Source of the DNA: Arthrobacter hankyongi
GTDB lineage: Bacteria; Actinomycetota; Actinomycetes; Actinomycetales; Micrococcaceae
Reading direction: 5' to 3'
NCBI RefSeq assembly: GCF_022012395.1
Contig: NZ_JAKLTQ010000026.1
Span: forward strand, 1 to 64,000
Length of the DNA: 64,000 bases
Shown: positions 53,298-61,305 of the stretch, in pieces
Layout: every line of letters starts with the position of its first letter
Numbering within the stretch: the stretch's first letter is position 1
The notes under the pieces: model-generated
The model's input: only the letters and a program-made list of their open reading frames with translations
What the model was told of the DNA's origin: nothing
Database searches by the model: none
Translations under genes and position numbers: made by a program

Positions 53298-54923
53298 ATG
53301 AACCAGGCTGACACCGGCACGCCGAAACTGCCCAGACTGCTGGTTGGACCGCGGCGGAAACTGATGGCCCTGCTGGTCGCGACGGGGCTGGGCATGGCGG
53401 TCCTGTCCGGGGCCAGCGCGTTCATGATGGCCCACCTGCTCAGGGCCGCTGATGCCCGGACCCGCACCGTCGCGGTGGCGGGCCTGCTCGCCGCGGCCGG
53501 CGGCATCGCTGCCGGGCGCATCGCCGAGCGGGTGCTGGCCGAGCGGCTCGGCCAGCACTACGTCCAGGAACTGCGCACCGGCCTGATGGCCGCCGTCCTG
53601 GCGGACGGGAAGGGACCGTCGGTGGGCATCACCATAGCCCGGATCACCAACGATCTGACCAGCGTACGGAACTGGATCACCCAAGGCATCGCCCCGCTGG
53701 CAGTCGGCATTCCAGTCCTCGTCGGGACGACGGCCGCGCTCTGGTTCCTGTCACCGCCGCTGGCCCTGGCCATGGCGCTGCCGCTGGGCTTTCTCGGCGC
53801 CATCCTGGCGGTGCTGACGCAGCCGGCCTTCGCCAAGGCCCGGGCACTGCGCAAAAAGCGCGGCCGGCTGGCAGCACAGGTCTCCGATACCGTCGCTGCC
53901 GCCGTGATGATCAGGGCCGCCGGCGGCGAACACCGCGAGGTCCAGCAGGTCGGCAGGCTCGGCGGCGAAGTGGCAGAGGCCGCCGTCGCCCGCGCCAGAG
54001 TGGGCGGATACATCCGCGCCGCCGCGGGTGCCAGTGGAACGGTCACCGTGGTCATCGTCGCCGCCACCGGTTCCTGGTTGTCGATCCACACGGCAACAAC
54101 GGCCGCCGCCCTGACCCTGGTCGGCCTGCTCGCGCACCACGTGAACGACCTGGGCCGTGTGGCAGAATTCCGCCAGACCTACAACGCGGCCAAACGCATG
54201 ATTGCTCCCGCCCTGGCCCCGGCAGCCGGGCTGCCGGCAGACCACGATCTGTCCCTTCCCGGGGATGCCGTCCGGACGGCGATCACCGGGCCGCCAGAGT
54301 CCGGCGGCGCCACCGTCCGGATCTCCGGCCTGCGCCTGGACGCGGACCGGCCGGTGCCGGAGCTCGCCGCCCGGCCGGGCGACCGGATCGTGCTGAAGAC
54401 GAACGAACCGGGGGAAGCGACGGAAGTTTTTGAAAAACTGCTCGCGCTGCGCCCGAACCCGCAGCTGAACATCCGCGTGGCAGGCAACGACCTGCGCGCG
54501 GCCCCCGGGCCGGAACGGCGCCTCCTGGCCGGCTACGCCGCCAGGGGAGCTTTCACCGAGCGCGGCACCATTGCCCGGGCGGTCCGCTACCGTCGCCCCG
54601 ACCTGCCACGCGGCGGAACCGGCGAGATCCTGGCCCGTGTTGAGCTGGCTACCCGGGTGGCCCAGCTGCCTAAGGGCGAACACACCACCCTGCGGCGCGG
54701 CGGCGAGCCCCTGACAGTCTCGGACCGGGCCAGGCTGCAGCTGGCCCGGGCCACGCTCGGCGACCCGCCGTTGCTGCTGCTGAACCACATCGACTCCGAC
54801 CTCGGACCGGAAGGCTGCCGGATGCTGGCGGAAGTCCTCAGGTCCTACCCCGGCGTCGCGATTATCGCCTCGGACCATCCCGGCCGGTTCGTGTCCGCCT
54901 ATACGGTCTGGGACCTGCACTGA
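53298..54923 (+). CDS. ABC exporter-like protein with degenerate ATPase domain
   Basis: 541 residues. The N-terminal 300 residues form six membrane helices of the ABC exporter type (start LMALLVATGLGMAVLSGASA). The C-terminal half aligns with an ATPase domain, but Walker A is replaced by LKTNEPGEATEV, the signature is LTVSDRARLQLARATLG and Walker B ends LLLLNHIDSD without the catalytic Glu pair. The frame is intact. It may be a regulatory or partner half-transporter, or a protein that has lost transport. It follows the P-loop gene in an apparent operon. Confidence 0.7.
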   Translation: MNQADTGTPKLPRLLVGPRRKLMALLVATGLGMAVLSGASAFMMAHLLRAADARTRTVAVAGLLAAAGGIAAGRIAERVLAERLGQHYVQELRTGLMAAVLADGKGPSVGITIARITNDLTSVRNWITQGIAPLAVGIPVLVGTTAALWFLSPPLALAMALPLGFLGAILAVLTQPAFAKARALRKKRGRLAAQVSDTVAAAVMIRAAGGEHREVQQVGRLGGEVAEAAVARARVGGYIRAAAGASGTVTVVIVAATGSWLSIHTATTAAALTLVGLLAHHVNDLGRVAEFRQTYNAAKRMIAPALAPAAGLPADHDLSLPGDAVRTAITGPPESGGATVRISGLRLDADRPVPELAARPGDRIVLKTNEPGEATEVFEKLLALRPNPQLNIRVAGNDLRAAPGPERRLLAGYAARGAFTERGTIARAVRYRRPDLPRGGTGEILARVELATRVAQLPKGEHTTLRRGGEPLTVSDRARLQLARATLGDPPLLLLNHIDSDLGPEGCRMLAEVLRSYPGVAIIASDHPGRFVSAYTVWDLH

Positions 54924-55112
54924 TCAGCCAACCGGCGGCGCCGCCCTTCCCCGCAGAGGCCAGGCGGCGACGCAGGGTGTAAGTATTGGGCCAGGCGGCA
55001 AGCGGAATGACGCCGCGGCGGACCGGAGGGACGGTCCCGGAGCCGGGCCGGCTCCTGATCCGCGGCCCGTCCGGGGACCGGGACTCCCCCGGTGGACGAA
55101 GGGGGAGCACGC

Positions 55113-55808
55113 ATGACCCACCTGTCGCTCGTGGACGGCCCGGTGCCGCTGCTGTTCAACCTGCTGGCCGCACTCGGGGCGCTGTGGCTGCTGGCCGGCA
55201 ACCTGCCGGTACTGGTCATGATCCACGGCCGGCCGGGCGGACCCGGCGCCTGGATTTCCTCCGGCAACCTCGCTGCGGCCATGGATAACTACGCCGCCCA
55301 CCACGGGCTGGCCCGCTGGTGGTGATGCCGGACCTGTCCATGGGCGGGGCGTCCCGGTGGCCGCTGTGCCTGGACTCGCAGGTGGCCCGATCCGCCACCT
55401 ACCTGAGCGTGGACGTGCCGGCCTGGGTGCACAGCACACTCGGGGCCGGCACCGCCGGCAGCCGGCAGTGGGCCATCGGCGGACTCTCCTCCGGTGGGAC
55501 CTGCGCCCTGCAGTTGGCGGTGAACTTCCCGCAGGCCTATCCCACCTTTCTGGATCTCTCCGGCGAGACCCAGCCCTCCGTCCGCGGCGGCCGTGCCCGG
55601 CTGGTCGACGAATACTTCGACGGCGACGAGGACGCGTTCATCGCCCAGAACGCTCTGGACGTGCTGGCCCGGCACAGATTCCCGCACACGGCCGGCCGGT
55701 TCGTTGCCGGCACCGCGGACAGCAAATACGGAACCGAACTAGACCCGCTCTACGGGTTTTCGACGGCTGCTGGCCGACGCCATGGTCCGCCGGCTGCTTG
55801 AGGACTGA
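55113..55808 (+). pseudogene. Alpha/beta-hydrolase esterase, two frameshifts
   Basis: Pieces of one esterase lie in successive frames. The first (from ATG 55113, with GGGGGAG upstream) includes LVMIHGRPGGPGAWISSGN and ends HHGLARWW-stop. The second, after a one-base loss near 55313, continues VVMPDLSMGG with the nucleophile GLSSGG. The original C-terminus (LLADAMVRRLLED-stop) is again one base out of frame near 55760. Either this is a pseudogene or both C-tract losses are sequence errors. It follows the degenerate ABC exporter on the same strand. Confidence 0.6.
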
Positions 55809-55814
55809 TCTTCC

Positions 55815-56384
55815 CTAGCGTCCCAGCGAGCGGCCGATCTGCCCGATGGCGGCATCATAGGCCGCATCCCAGGTCCAGCCAGCAGCCGGTGCACCGGCCA
55901 GCTCCAGTGACACCAGCCCGTGGACTTGGCCCCACACAACGCCGACCATCGAGGCGATCTCGTCATCCGCTGCTCCGGGCAGCGCTGCGGCAACCGCGGC
56001 GAACAGCGGCGCGATCGATGGCCCGGCGGCTCCCGGCGTCGGCCGGCACGGGACCTGGCTGGCCAGTGAGCCGCCGAACATCAGGCCGTAGAGGACCGGA
56101 TGCTCCAGCGCCCAGGTTCGGTAGGCCCGGCCCAATGCTTCGAGGCCGGCAGCGGCGGCTTCTTGTTGGGAGGCGGCAAAGGAAGCGAAGCCGTCGTCGA
56201 GCACGGCAGTCAGCAGTTCCGCCTTGCCCCCGAAGAGTGAGTACACCGCGGTCGTCGACGTCCCGGCGGTAGCGGCAATACTGCGCAGCGAGACGGAGGC
56301 GGCGCCGTCGCGGGCGATTAGGGAGGCTGCGGTGTCGAGCAGCCTGCGACGCAGGGTCTCATCGTGGACTATGGGTCTTGCCAT
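55815..56384 (-). CDS. TetR/AcrR-family transcriptional regulator
   Basis: 189 residues from ATG 56384. The N-terminal DNA-binding domain is clear (LLDTAASLIARDGAASVSLRSIAATAGTSTTAVYSLFGGKAELLTAV). The C-terminal domain fits the TetR_C group typical of regulators of efflux and oxidoreductase genes. A palindrome lies in the gap to the divergent gene at 56440, so it probably represses both. No strong ribosome site, suggesting a leaderless start. Confidence 0.85.
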   Translation of the reverse strand: MARPIVHDETLRRRLLDTAASLIARDGAASVSLRSIAATAGTSTTAVYSLFGGKAELLTAVLDDGFASFAASQQEAAAAGLEALGRAYRTWALEHPVLYGLMFGGSLASQVPCRPTPGAAGPSIAPLFAAVAAALPGAADDEIASMVGVVWGQVHGLVSLELAGAPAAGWTWDAAYDAAIGQIGRSLGR

Positions 56385-56398
56385 GGGACCAGTATTGC

Positions 56399-56424
56399 AT
56401 AACACTGTTCTGTAACACTGTTAT
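56399..56424. promoter_or_regulatory. Palindromic operator between TetR and DUF4188 genes
   Basis: ATAACA (56399-56404) and TGTTAT (56419-56424) are inverted arms, and AACACTGTT occurs twice as a direct repeat (56401-56409 and 56414-56422). It sits between two divergent start codons. Confidence 0.65.
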
Positions 56425-56439
56425 GGACAGGAGAGGCAC

Positions 56440-56943
56440 ATGTCGGAACAAGTGCACGCAGGACGTTTCACTGCCGATCCCGGGGGCGGCCCGGTGACAG
56501 TCTTCCTGATCGGGATGCGAGCCAACCGGTGGTGGAAGTTCGGGAAGGTGGCACGGGTGGGGGCGGCCATGCCCAGGATGCTTGCCTATTTGGCCAAGAC
56601 GCCGGAGGCCGGGTTGCTGGGCTACCAGCAATGGTTCGGGCGGACCACCATCATGGTCAGCTACTGGAAGAGCCCGGAGCATCTGCAGCGGTTCGCGGCC
56701 GACCGGTCGGCGCCGCACCTTGAGCCCTGGCGCCGGTTCATGCGCGAATCCGCCGGCACTGGCGACGTCGGCGTATGGCACGAAACCTACGAGACGATGC
56801 CGGGTGGCAGGGAAAGCGTGTATAGCGACATGCCGGTCTTCGGGCTGGCAGCTGCTACCGGCCACGTACCGGTGGGAGTGGGACTGAACACCGCACGCCA
56901 GCGTTTGGAAGCAGACGCGGTCAGCCGGCGTCTGTCCGAATGA
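56440..56943 (+). CDS. DUF4188 family protein
   Basis: 167 residues of the DUF4188 family, which resembles heme-binding or monooxygenase ferredoxin-like folds. The characteristic opening VFLIGMRANRWWKF and LGYQQWFGRTTIMVSYWKS are both present, with a C-terminal YETMPGGRESVYSDMPVFGL. Function is unknown; some annotations call these monooxygenases. GGAG precedes the ATG. It is divergent from the TetR gene across a palindrome, so it is likely its target. Confidence 0.8.
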   Translation: MSEQVHAGRFTADPGGGPVTVFLIGMRANRWWKFGKVARVGAAMPRMLAYLAKTPEAGLLGYQQWFGRTTIMVSYWKSPEHLQRFAADRSAPHLEPWRRFMRESAGTGDVGVWHETYETMPGGRESVYSDMPVFGLAAATGHVPVGVGLNTARQRLEADAVSRRLSE

Positions 56944-57016
56944 GCCGGCTCAGCCAAGGCTCCCGGACCAACACCTGCACCGCACAGCAAACATCCGGTA
57001 ACCAGGCATTACAGGC

Positions 57017-57063
57017 AAAGCTGCTATACCACTGCCGGTTCGCGCCGGCGGGGCAGCTTTTTT
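57017..57063 (+). terminator. Terminator after the DUF4188 gene
   Basis: AAAGCTGC (57017-57024) pairs with GCAGCTTT (57053-57060), followed by a T-run; a second small stem (GCCGG/CCGGC) lies in the loop. Confidence 0.75.
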
Positions 57064-57137
57064 GCACTGCAAGAACAGGATCTACCGGCGCAGTTGCATA
57101 TTCAAAAGTAACGACCGGCCAGCATTACGTCCGGTGG

Positions 57138-57410
57138 TCAGCGGTTGCGCTCGGGTTCGACCAGCACCAGGATCGTGTCGGGGCGTACGCCGTCGAATTT
57201 CATGGCGTCGGCCGCGGCTTCGGACTGCATCATTCGCTGGAACGTGTCTGTGTCCGGGACTTCGACGATCAGCCCGACGCGGTTGGTTTTCTCCGGGTCC
57301 ACAAAGGTCCGAACAGTCATGCCCAACGGTCCGAAGAGTTCCTGGCGCCGCGGCGAGCTGAGCCAGTGGTCAACGTCGTCGACCTCGTGAAAGATTAATA
57401 GGGTTGCCAT
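57138..57410 (-). CDS. Small dimeric alpha/beta-barrel-like protein
   Basis: 90 residues, not assigned. The pattern LLIFHEVDDVDHWLSSPRRQELF, then VGLIVEVPDTDTFQRMMQSEAAADAMKFDGV resembles small ferredoxin-like proteins that form dimeric barrels. The ribosome site AGAGG is 6 nt upstream. No signal peptide. The stretch 57411-57852 holds no convincing gene. Confidence 0.6.
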   Translation of the reverse strand: MATLLIFHEVDDVDHWLSSPRRQELFGPLGMTVRTFVDPEKTNRVGLIVEVPDTDTFQRMMQSEAAADAMKFDGVRPDTILVLVEPERNR

Positions 57411-57852
57411 CGTTGCCTCTGCTTTCGAATGGCGGCATTAGGAGCCGGATCGGTAGGCAATCGCGTGAGGAACTCCTAACCCACGCAGAAATTACCACAG
57501 CCGCCTAATCTTCGATAGGCAGCCAGAAAACCGCCAAGATCGCTCACGGTGGTCTTCGCATCTTCAGCCTTTGTTGCACCGCCGGCGACCGCATTGGGAG
57601 GCGCCACCCTCCGGCGCCGACGAACCGGCCAAACTTCCGAGCTTCCCGTCGAACATTTTCGTCGACGACAGCGCATACGTTTCGTCACCGACCCATATCG
57701 GTCCAGGGCATCGATTCCCCGACAACCCTCTCGTAGCCCACCGCGAAGCCTCCGGCCCCTGCCGGGTGTTGGGGTGAAACGAGGAGATCACCGTACACTG
57801 CCGGGAGAGCCGCAGGGTAGCGGACGGCCTGGGCCGGTGATAGGGGTTCCGG

Positions 57853-58233
57853 ATGAAGGACACACGGTACGACACCGGTGAAGCCGCCGGAACGGCCTTG
57901 GAGGAAATGCCCGTCCTGGTGAAATGGCTGTGCCAGGTCCTGACGCCGGAACTGGTGGTGCATCTGGCCGGGGCACGGGAGCCTGGAGTGGTCCGCGGGT
58001 GGGCCAGCGGCCGGCTGGTGCCGTCGGCGCCCGAAGAGCACAGACTGTGGTTCGCCTACGACCTCCTGCGCAGAATCGAGGATCTCCAGGGCAGGGAGGC
58101 GACCCAGGCCTGGTTCATGGCGGTCAATTCACGGCTTGGCCAGCGGTCCCCGCTCAGGGCGATCCGGGAAGGCCGGTTCCATGAAACGGCCGCTGCCGCC
58201 GGTACGCTCCTGGAAGGTGCCCGCGAGAGGTGA
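57853..58233 (+). CDS. MbcA/ParS-like antitoxin domain protein, paralogue 1
   Basis: 126 residues resembling the toxin-binding domain of RES-partner antitoxins (MbcA/ParS/Xre, DUF2384). The core ELVVHLAGAREPGVVRGWASGR includes a short helix-turn-helix-like part, followed by LWFAYDLLRRIEDLQGREAT and the family end SRLGQRSPLRAIREGRF. No RES-domain toxin lies next to it. A close paralogue follows 213 bp later, so this looks like a duplicated orphan antitoxin or a regulator of another role. Confidence 0.6.
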   Translation: MKDTRYDTGEAAGTALEEMPVLVKWLCQVLTPELVVHLAGAREPGVVRGWASGRLVPSAPEEHRLWFAYDLLRRIEDLQGREATQAWFMAVNSRLGQRSPLRAIREGRFHETAAAAGTLLEGARER

Positions 58234-58446
58234 GTCACGGCTTGACCCGTTCCCGGCGGCCCCTCACCGCTGCCGAGGGGCCGATCTGGTCATCGGGCCA
58301 TACGTACCATCGGGCACCGTCGGCCCCTCCACCGTGAGCGCCCGGGGCCCGCCGCCCACCCGGGGAGCGTGACCCGGTTGTGTCCTCTGCTGTCCATCCC
58401 GGCCCGCAGGTAGGCTCAGGGCCAGGTCAGCGGACAGGAGGCACCG

Positions 58447-58809
58447 ATGGGCATCCCGGAGATCCCGGCAGAACCCGACATCCGCACGGTGGCCGCGCAG
58501 CTGATAGGCCACCTCGGGCCGGACCTGGTCGCCGCGCTGGCCGGCAGCGGTGAGTACAGCATCGCTACCCGGTGGCGCACGGAGGACGGCCGGGAGCCGG
58601 ATGCGACAGAGGCGCGGCGGCTGCGCTTCGCCTGGGCGGAGTGGTATCTCCTAGCCGGAGCGGAGGGGCCGGATACCGCCCGCGCCTGGTTGGCCAAAGC
58701 CAACCCGTGGCTCGGGGACGACTCCCCCGTCACTGCTATCGGGCAAGACCGGTTCCGGGAGGTCGCCAGCGCCGCGGCCCTCAAGATCAACTACGACTTC
58801 GAGGCCTGA
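58447..58809 (+). CDS. MbcA/ParS-like antitoxin domain protein, paralogue 2
   Basis: 120 residues, AGGAGG six bases before the ATG. It aligns along its length with the preceding paralogue: DLVAALAGSGEYSIATRW, LRFAWAEWYLLAGAEGPDTARAWL and PWLGDDSPVTAIGQDRF. The ARAWL and the AIxxxRF parts are the best-known features of the ParS/MbcA toxin-binding domain. The gene downstream is a carboxymuconolactone decarboxylase-like protein on the other strand, not a RES toxin. Confidence 0.6.
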   Translation: MGIPEIPAEPDIRTVAAQLIGHLGPDLVAALAGSGEYSIATRWRTEDGREPDATEARRLRFAWAEWYLLAGAEGPDTARAWLAKANPWLGDDSPVTAIGQDRFREVASAAALKINYDFEA

Positions 58810-58858
58810 GCGGCCTGCCGCGTTCACGCCGGCGCCGTCCCGACATCCCTGACTCGTT

Positions 58859-58901
58859 CAGCCTTCGGCTTCGGCTTCAGCCTTCGGCTTCGGCTTCAGT
58901 G
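58859..58901. repeat. Short tandem repeat at the 3' end of the CMD-family gene
   Basis: Two copies of about 18 bases (CTTCGGCTTCGGCTTCAGC) in tandem. It encodes the Ala/Glu tail (EAEAEG) and partly lies beyond the stop codon. Confidence 0.6.
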
Positions 58902-59209
58902 GCGGCTGCGGCTTCGATCCCGATGGCAAAGCCCAGTGCCATGGTGAGGTTGCTGGCTGCAGCCACGACCCGGGGGGTGCCCACAATGGGCGCAACGGCG
59001 ATGAGGAGGCCCTGGACATCCTCCAAGGTGATTCCCACGTCCGCTGCGGGGCCGGCGTTGAGCAGGTAGGAGGCGGGCGGGGCATCCACTGCCGCGAGTG
59101 CTGCGATCCGTGCCAGCATCATCTCGCGAGGTTCGAGGTTGCAGCGTTCGAGCGATGCGCTGGTAATCTCCAGGAGGGCGTCGCTGACTGGGTTCTCTTC
59201 TTCGGCCAT
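58877..59209 (-). CDS. Carboxymuconolactone decarboxylase-like protein
   Basis: 110 residues of the CMD/AhpD-like all-helical family. LMLARIAALAAVDAPPASYL and LEDVQGLLIAVAPIVGTPRVVAAASNL are typical. The usual Cys-x2-Cys of AhpD is absent, so disulfide reductase activity is unlikely. ATG 59209 has GGAGAG 6 nt upstream. The acidic tail comes from a tandem repeat. Confidence 0.75.
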   Translation of the reverse strand: MAEEENPVSDALLEITSASLERCNLEPREMMLARIAALAAVDAPPASYLLNAGPAADVGITLEDVQGLLIAVAPIVGTPRVVAAASNLTMALGFAIGIEAAAATEAEAEG

Positions 59210-59326
59210 GGTCATCTCTCCATCTGGTTGCGGGGCCGCGGGTCGGGAGACGCGATGAGATCGGATCTCCACAACTGTCCTGCCAACCTATTCCGCTCAA
59301 GCGGAGGACGACATCACCCGCAGAGG

Positions 59327-59464
59327 ATGACCGCGCCTGTGGCCATGGTAGTCACTGCGATTTATCTGCTGGCAATAGCCGCATGCGTCATATTTTCTGC
59401 TTTCTTAGTCGCCGCTTCTCTCACCATGCGCCACGCAGAATTGCTGAAATCTCATTCTCGCTGA
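59327..59464 (+). CDS. Possible 45-residue single-helix membrane peptide
   Basis: Opens TAPVAMVVTAIYLLAIAACVIF and continues hydrophobically for one helix with a basic end (KSHSR). AGAGG is directly before ATG, too close for a normal site. May be a real small membrane protein or chance. The following 59465-59820 shows no convincing gene. Confidence 0.3.
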   Translation: MTAPVAMVVTAIYLLAIAACVIFSAFLVAASLTMRHAELLKSHSR

Positions 59465-59826
59465 CCGGACGCTGCAACTCGCACCACACCTTCCTTAAGG
59501 AAATGTTGAGTCGAAGGATCCCTCAAAGAATGCTTTCTCGGGCGGACCAACCGCGCATGGAAGAATCACGGCATGAATATGGAAGAGCGGTGGCAGGCCG
59601 AGGACTGCCGGAAAATCCTGGTGAAGCTGCAAGTATTAGCTCGCGCTGCGCGGCCTCAGATAAAAACGCCTGCCGCAGGCATGAGAAGGCTGTCAGGCGG
59701 GCACAGTGCTGGCTTCCGAACTACGACGCCGAATCTCGGCCGGCCACCGAGATCGTCCTCGCGGCCAGGCACGTCTTCGATTCCGACGTCGTAAGCACTC
59801 CCAACCAGCTGGCCAGATGATGCAAA

Positions 59827-59866
59827 AAAACGCCGCCCGGCACTCGAAAGTACCGGGCGGCGTTTT
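59827..59866. terminator. Terminator hairpin
   Basis: AAAACGCCGCCCGG pairs with CCGGGCGGCGTTTT across 12 bases, with A and T tracts on both sides, so it could act in both directions. Confidence 0.8.
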
Positions 59867-59883
59867 GCCAGGATAAGCATCGA

Positions 59884-59925
59884 GGCTACACATTAAACCT
59901 AATTCAACCACGTTCCGTAACCGAA
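59884..59925 (-). repeat. RNVVEFRFNV repeat, copy 7
   Basis: Minus-strand reading IRLRNVVELGLMCS: the RNVVE part is intact but the end has a deletion. It directly abuts the broken end of the oxidoreductase fragment. Confidence 0.6.
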
Positions 59926-59929
59926 TAAC

Positions 59930-60190
59930 GTCTTGAAAAGAGCTGGTGCTAACGCCTTCGATGGGTCCTCGAAGATGGTCCGGTGGCAGTCCCCGGTGGG
60001 GGCGGGCGATGTCCTCGGCGGGCAGCTGGGAGCTGGCCACCTGGTACAACAACGGCTGGAATTGGTTGTAGTCGTTGCGGTCGAACAGCATGACCTCGAT
60101 CCCGCTGTCCCCGAGCTCCCGCGCATAGGCCACCCCGGCCGGCCCGCCACCGAGCACCAGAACTCGCTCAGCTGTTTTCCGATCTGCCAT
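59930..60190 (-). pseudogene. N-terminal fragment of an NDH-2-type FAD oxidoreductase
   Basis: About 65 codons from ATG 60190 (strong GGAGGG upstream) match the start of NAD(P)H/FAD oxidoreductases: RVLVLGGGPAGVAYARELGD, then MLFDRNDYNQFQPLLYQVA and LPAEDIARP. The homology then breaks down, with leftover text in a shifted frame (TIFEDPSK), and the sequence runs into repeat copy 7. The remaining 300 or so residues are missing. Same strand and next to cydB, so it may once have belonged to a respiratory cluster. Confidence 0.65.
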
Positions 60191-60253
60191 CGTCCACCCT
60201 CCAGTCGACACCCCGCGTCAACGGCTCGCTTGCTTGCCACCTCGTCAGTGAAG

Positions 60254-61297
60254 TCAGGCACGGCTGGCCCCTGGGCCCCGGCCGGGCTCGTCGTCGACGC
60301 CTTCTTCGGGAAGCAGTCCGCGCTGGTCGAGCACGTACAACAAGATGAAGGCCGGCACGATCAACAGCACGGCGAGACCGGCCGCGACCAGCACGGCCGT
60401 GATCGTGCCCGACGGCGCAGCGGCCGCCGAGACCGTAAGCGTTTCGGGCAGCAGGTAGTTCCACTGCGCGACGCCCCAGGCCAGCACGAGGGCGCCGGCC
60501 GCGGCGATCGCAGCCAGCCGCCCTCCGCGGTGGGGTCGGCCTCGGAGCAGGAAAAGCGCGCCGAGCCCGGCGACCGCCGAGATGATCACCAGCGGCAGGG
60601 CGCGTGAAGTGAGTCCTCCGAAGACGTAGCTGGCTTCGCTGCGTACGACGAAGAGACCGACCAGCGCGACGGCTCCAGCCACGGCCCCAGCCGCCACGGC
60701 GCGGACGCGGAAGTAGCCGACCATCGCCTCGTCGGAGAGGCGATGGGCATCCCAGGTGAGCAGTACCGCGGCGACGTAGGCCGTCACGGATACGGCGAGC
60801 AGACCCATGACGACCGACGTCGGGTTGACCCAACTGCGCAGCGGATCGCCCGCCCGACCGCCGGCCGGAACCTGGCCGGATGCGATACCTCCCGCGATGG
60901 CGCCGAAGCAGTAGGGCACCAGCACCGAGGAGACGGCGAAGATGGCGCCGAAGCTGCGGCGGGCTCGCTGCCGAAACACCGCCTTCCCGAAGGCGAAGCT
61001 GGCACCGCGCAGGACGATGCCGAGGGCCGCCAGGGTGAGGGGCACGAACATGGTCAAGGTGATCGACGCGTAGGCCTCGGAGAAACACGTCCAGAGCACG
61101 ACGAAGATGAAGATCAGCCACACGTGGTTCGCTTCCCACACGGGCCCGATCGAGTGGTCGATTACCTCGCGCGGCCGCTCCCCACGCTGCGCGCCACCAG
61201 CGGTCAGGTCCCAGAAGCCGGCACCGAAGTCAGCGCCGCCGAAGATCGCGTAGATGGTGATGGCAGCGAACAAGAGCAGGGCTGCGGCGGTATCCAT
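60254..61297 (-). CDS. cydB: Cytochrome bd ubiquinol/menaquinol oxidase subunit II
   Basis: 347 residues with about nine membrane helices. The N-terminus (AAITIYAIFGGADFGAGFWDL) and EANHVWLIFIFVVLWTCFSEAYA are typical CydB motifs. With CydA it forms the high-affinity oxygen reductase used at low oxygen. It follows cydA by 8 nt. The cydDC exporter usually needed for assembly is not in the window. Confidence 0.93.
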   Translation of the reverse strand: MDTAAALLLFAAITIYAIFGGADFGAGFWDLTAGGAQRGERPREVIDHSIGPVWEANHVWLIFIFVVLWTCFSEAYASITLTMFVPLTLAALGIVLRGASFAFGKAVFRQRARRSFGAIFAVSSVLVPYCFGAIAGGIASGQVPAGGRAGDPLRSWVNPTSVVMGLLAVSVTAYVAAVLLTWDAHRLSDEAMVGYFRVRAVAAGAVAGAVALVGLFVVRSEASYVFGGLTSRALPLVIISAVAGLGALFLLRGRPHRGGRLAAIAAAGALVLAWGVAQWNYLLPETLTVSAAAAPSGTITAVLVAAGLAVLLIVPAFILLYVLDQRGLLPEEGVDDEPGRGPGASRA

Positions 61298-61305
61298 GGG
61301 TGACC

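Noticed and set aside
57549-57881. Overlapping frames on both strands upstream of the first MbcA-like gene.
   Set aside because: Arg/Pro-rich translations with no support; the downstream ATG 57853 has better coding character.
58859-58901. Tandem repeat considered as a CRISPR.
   Set aside because: Units are contiguous with no spacers and encode an Ala/Glu tail.
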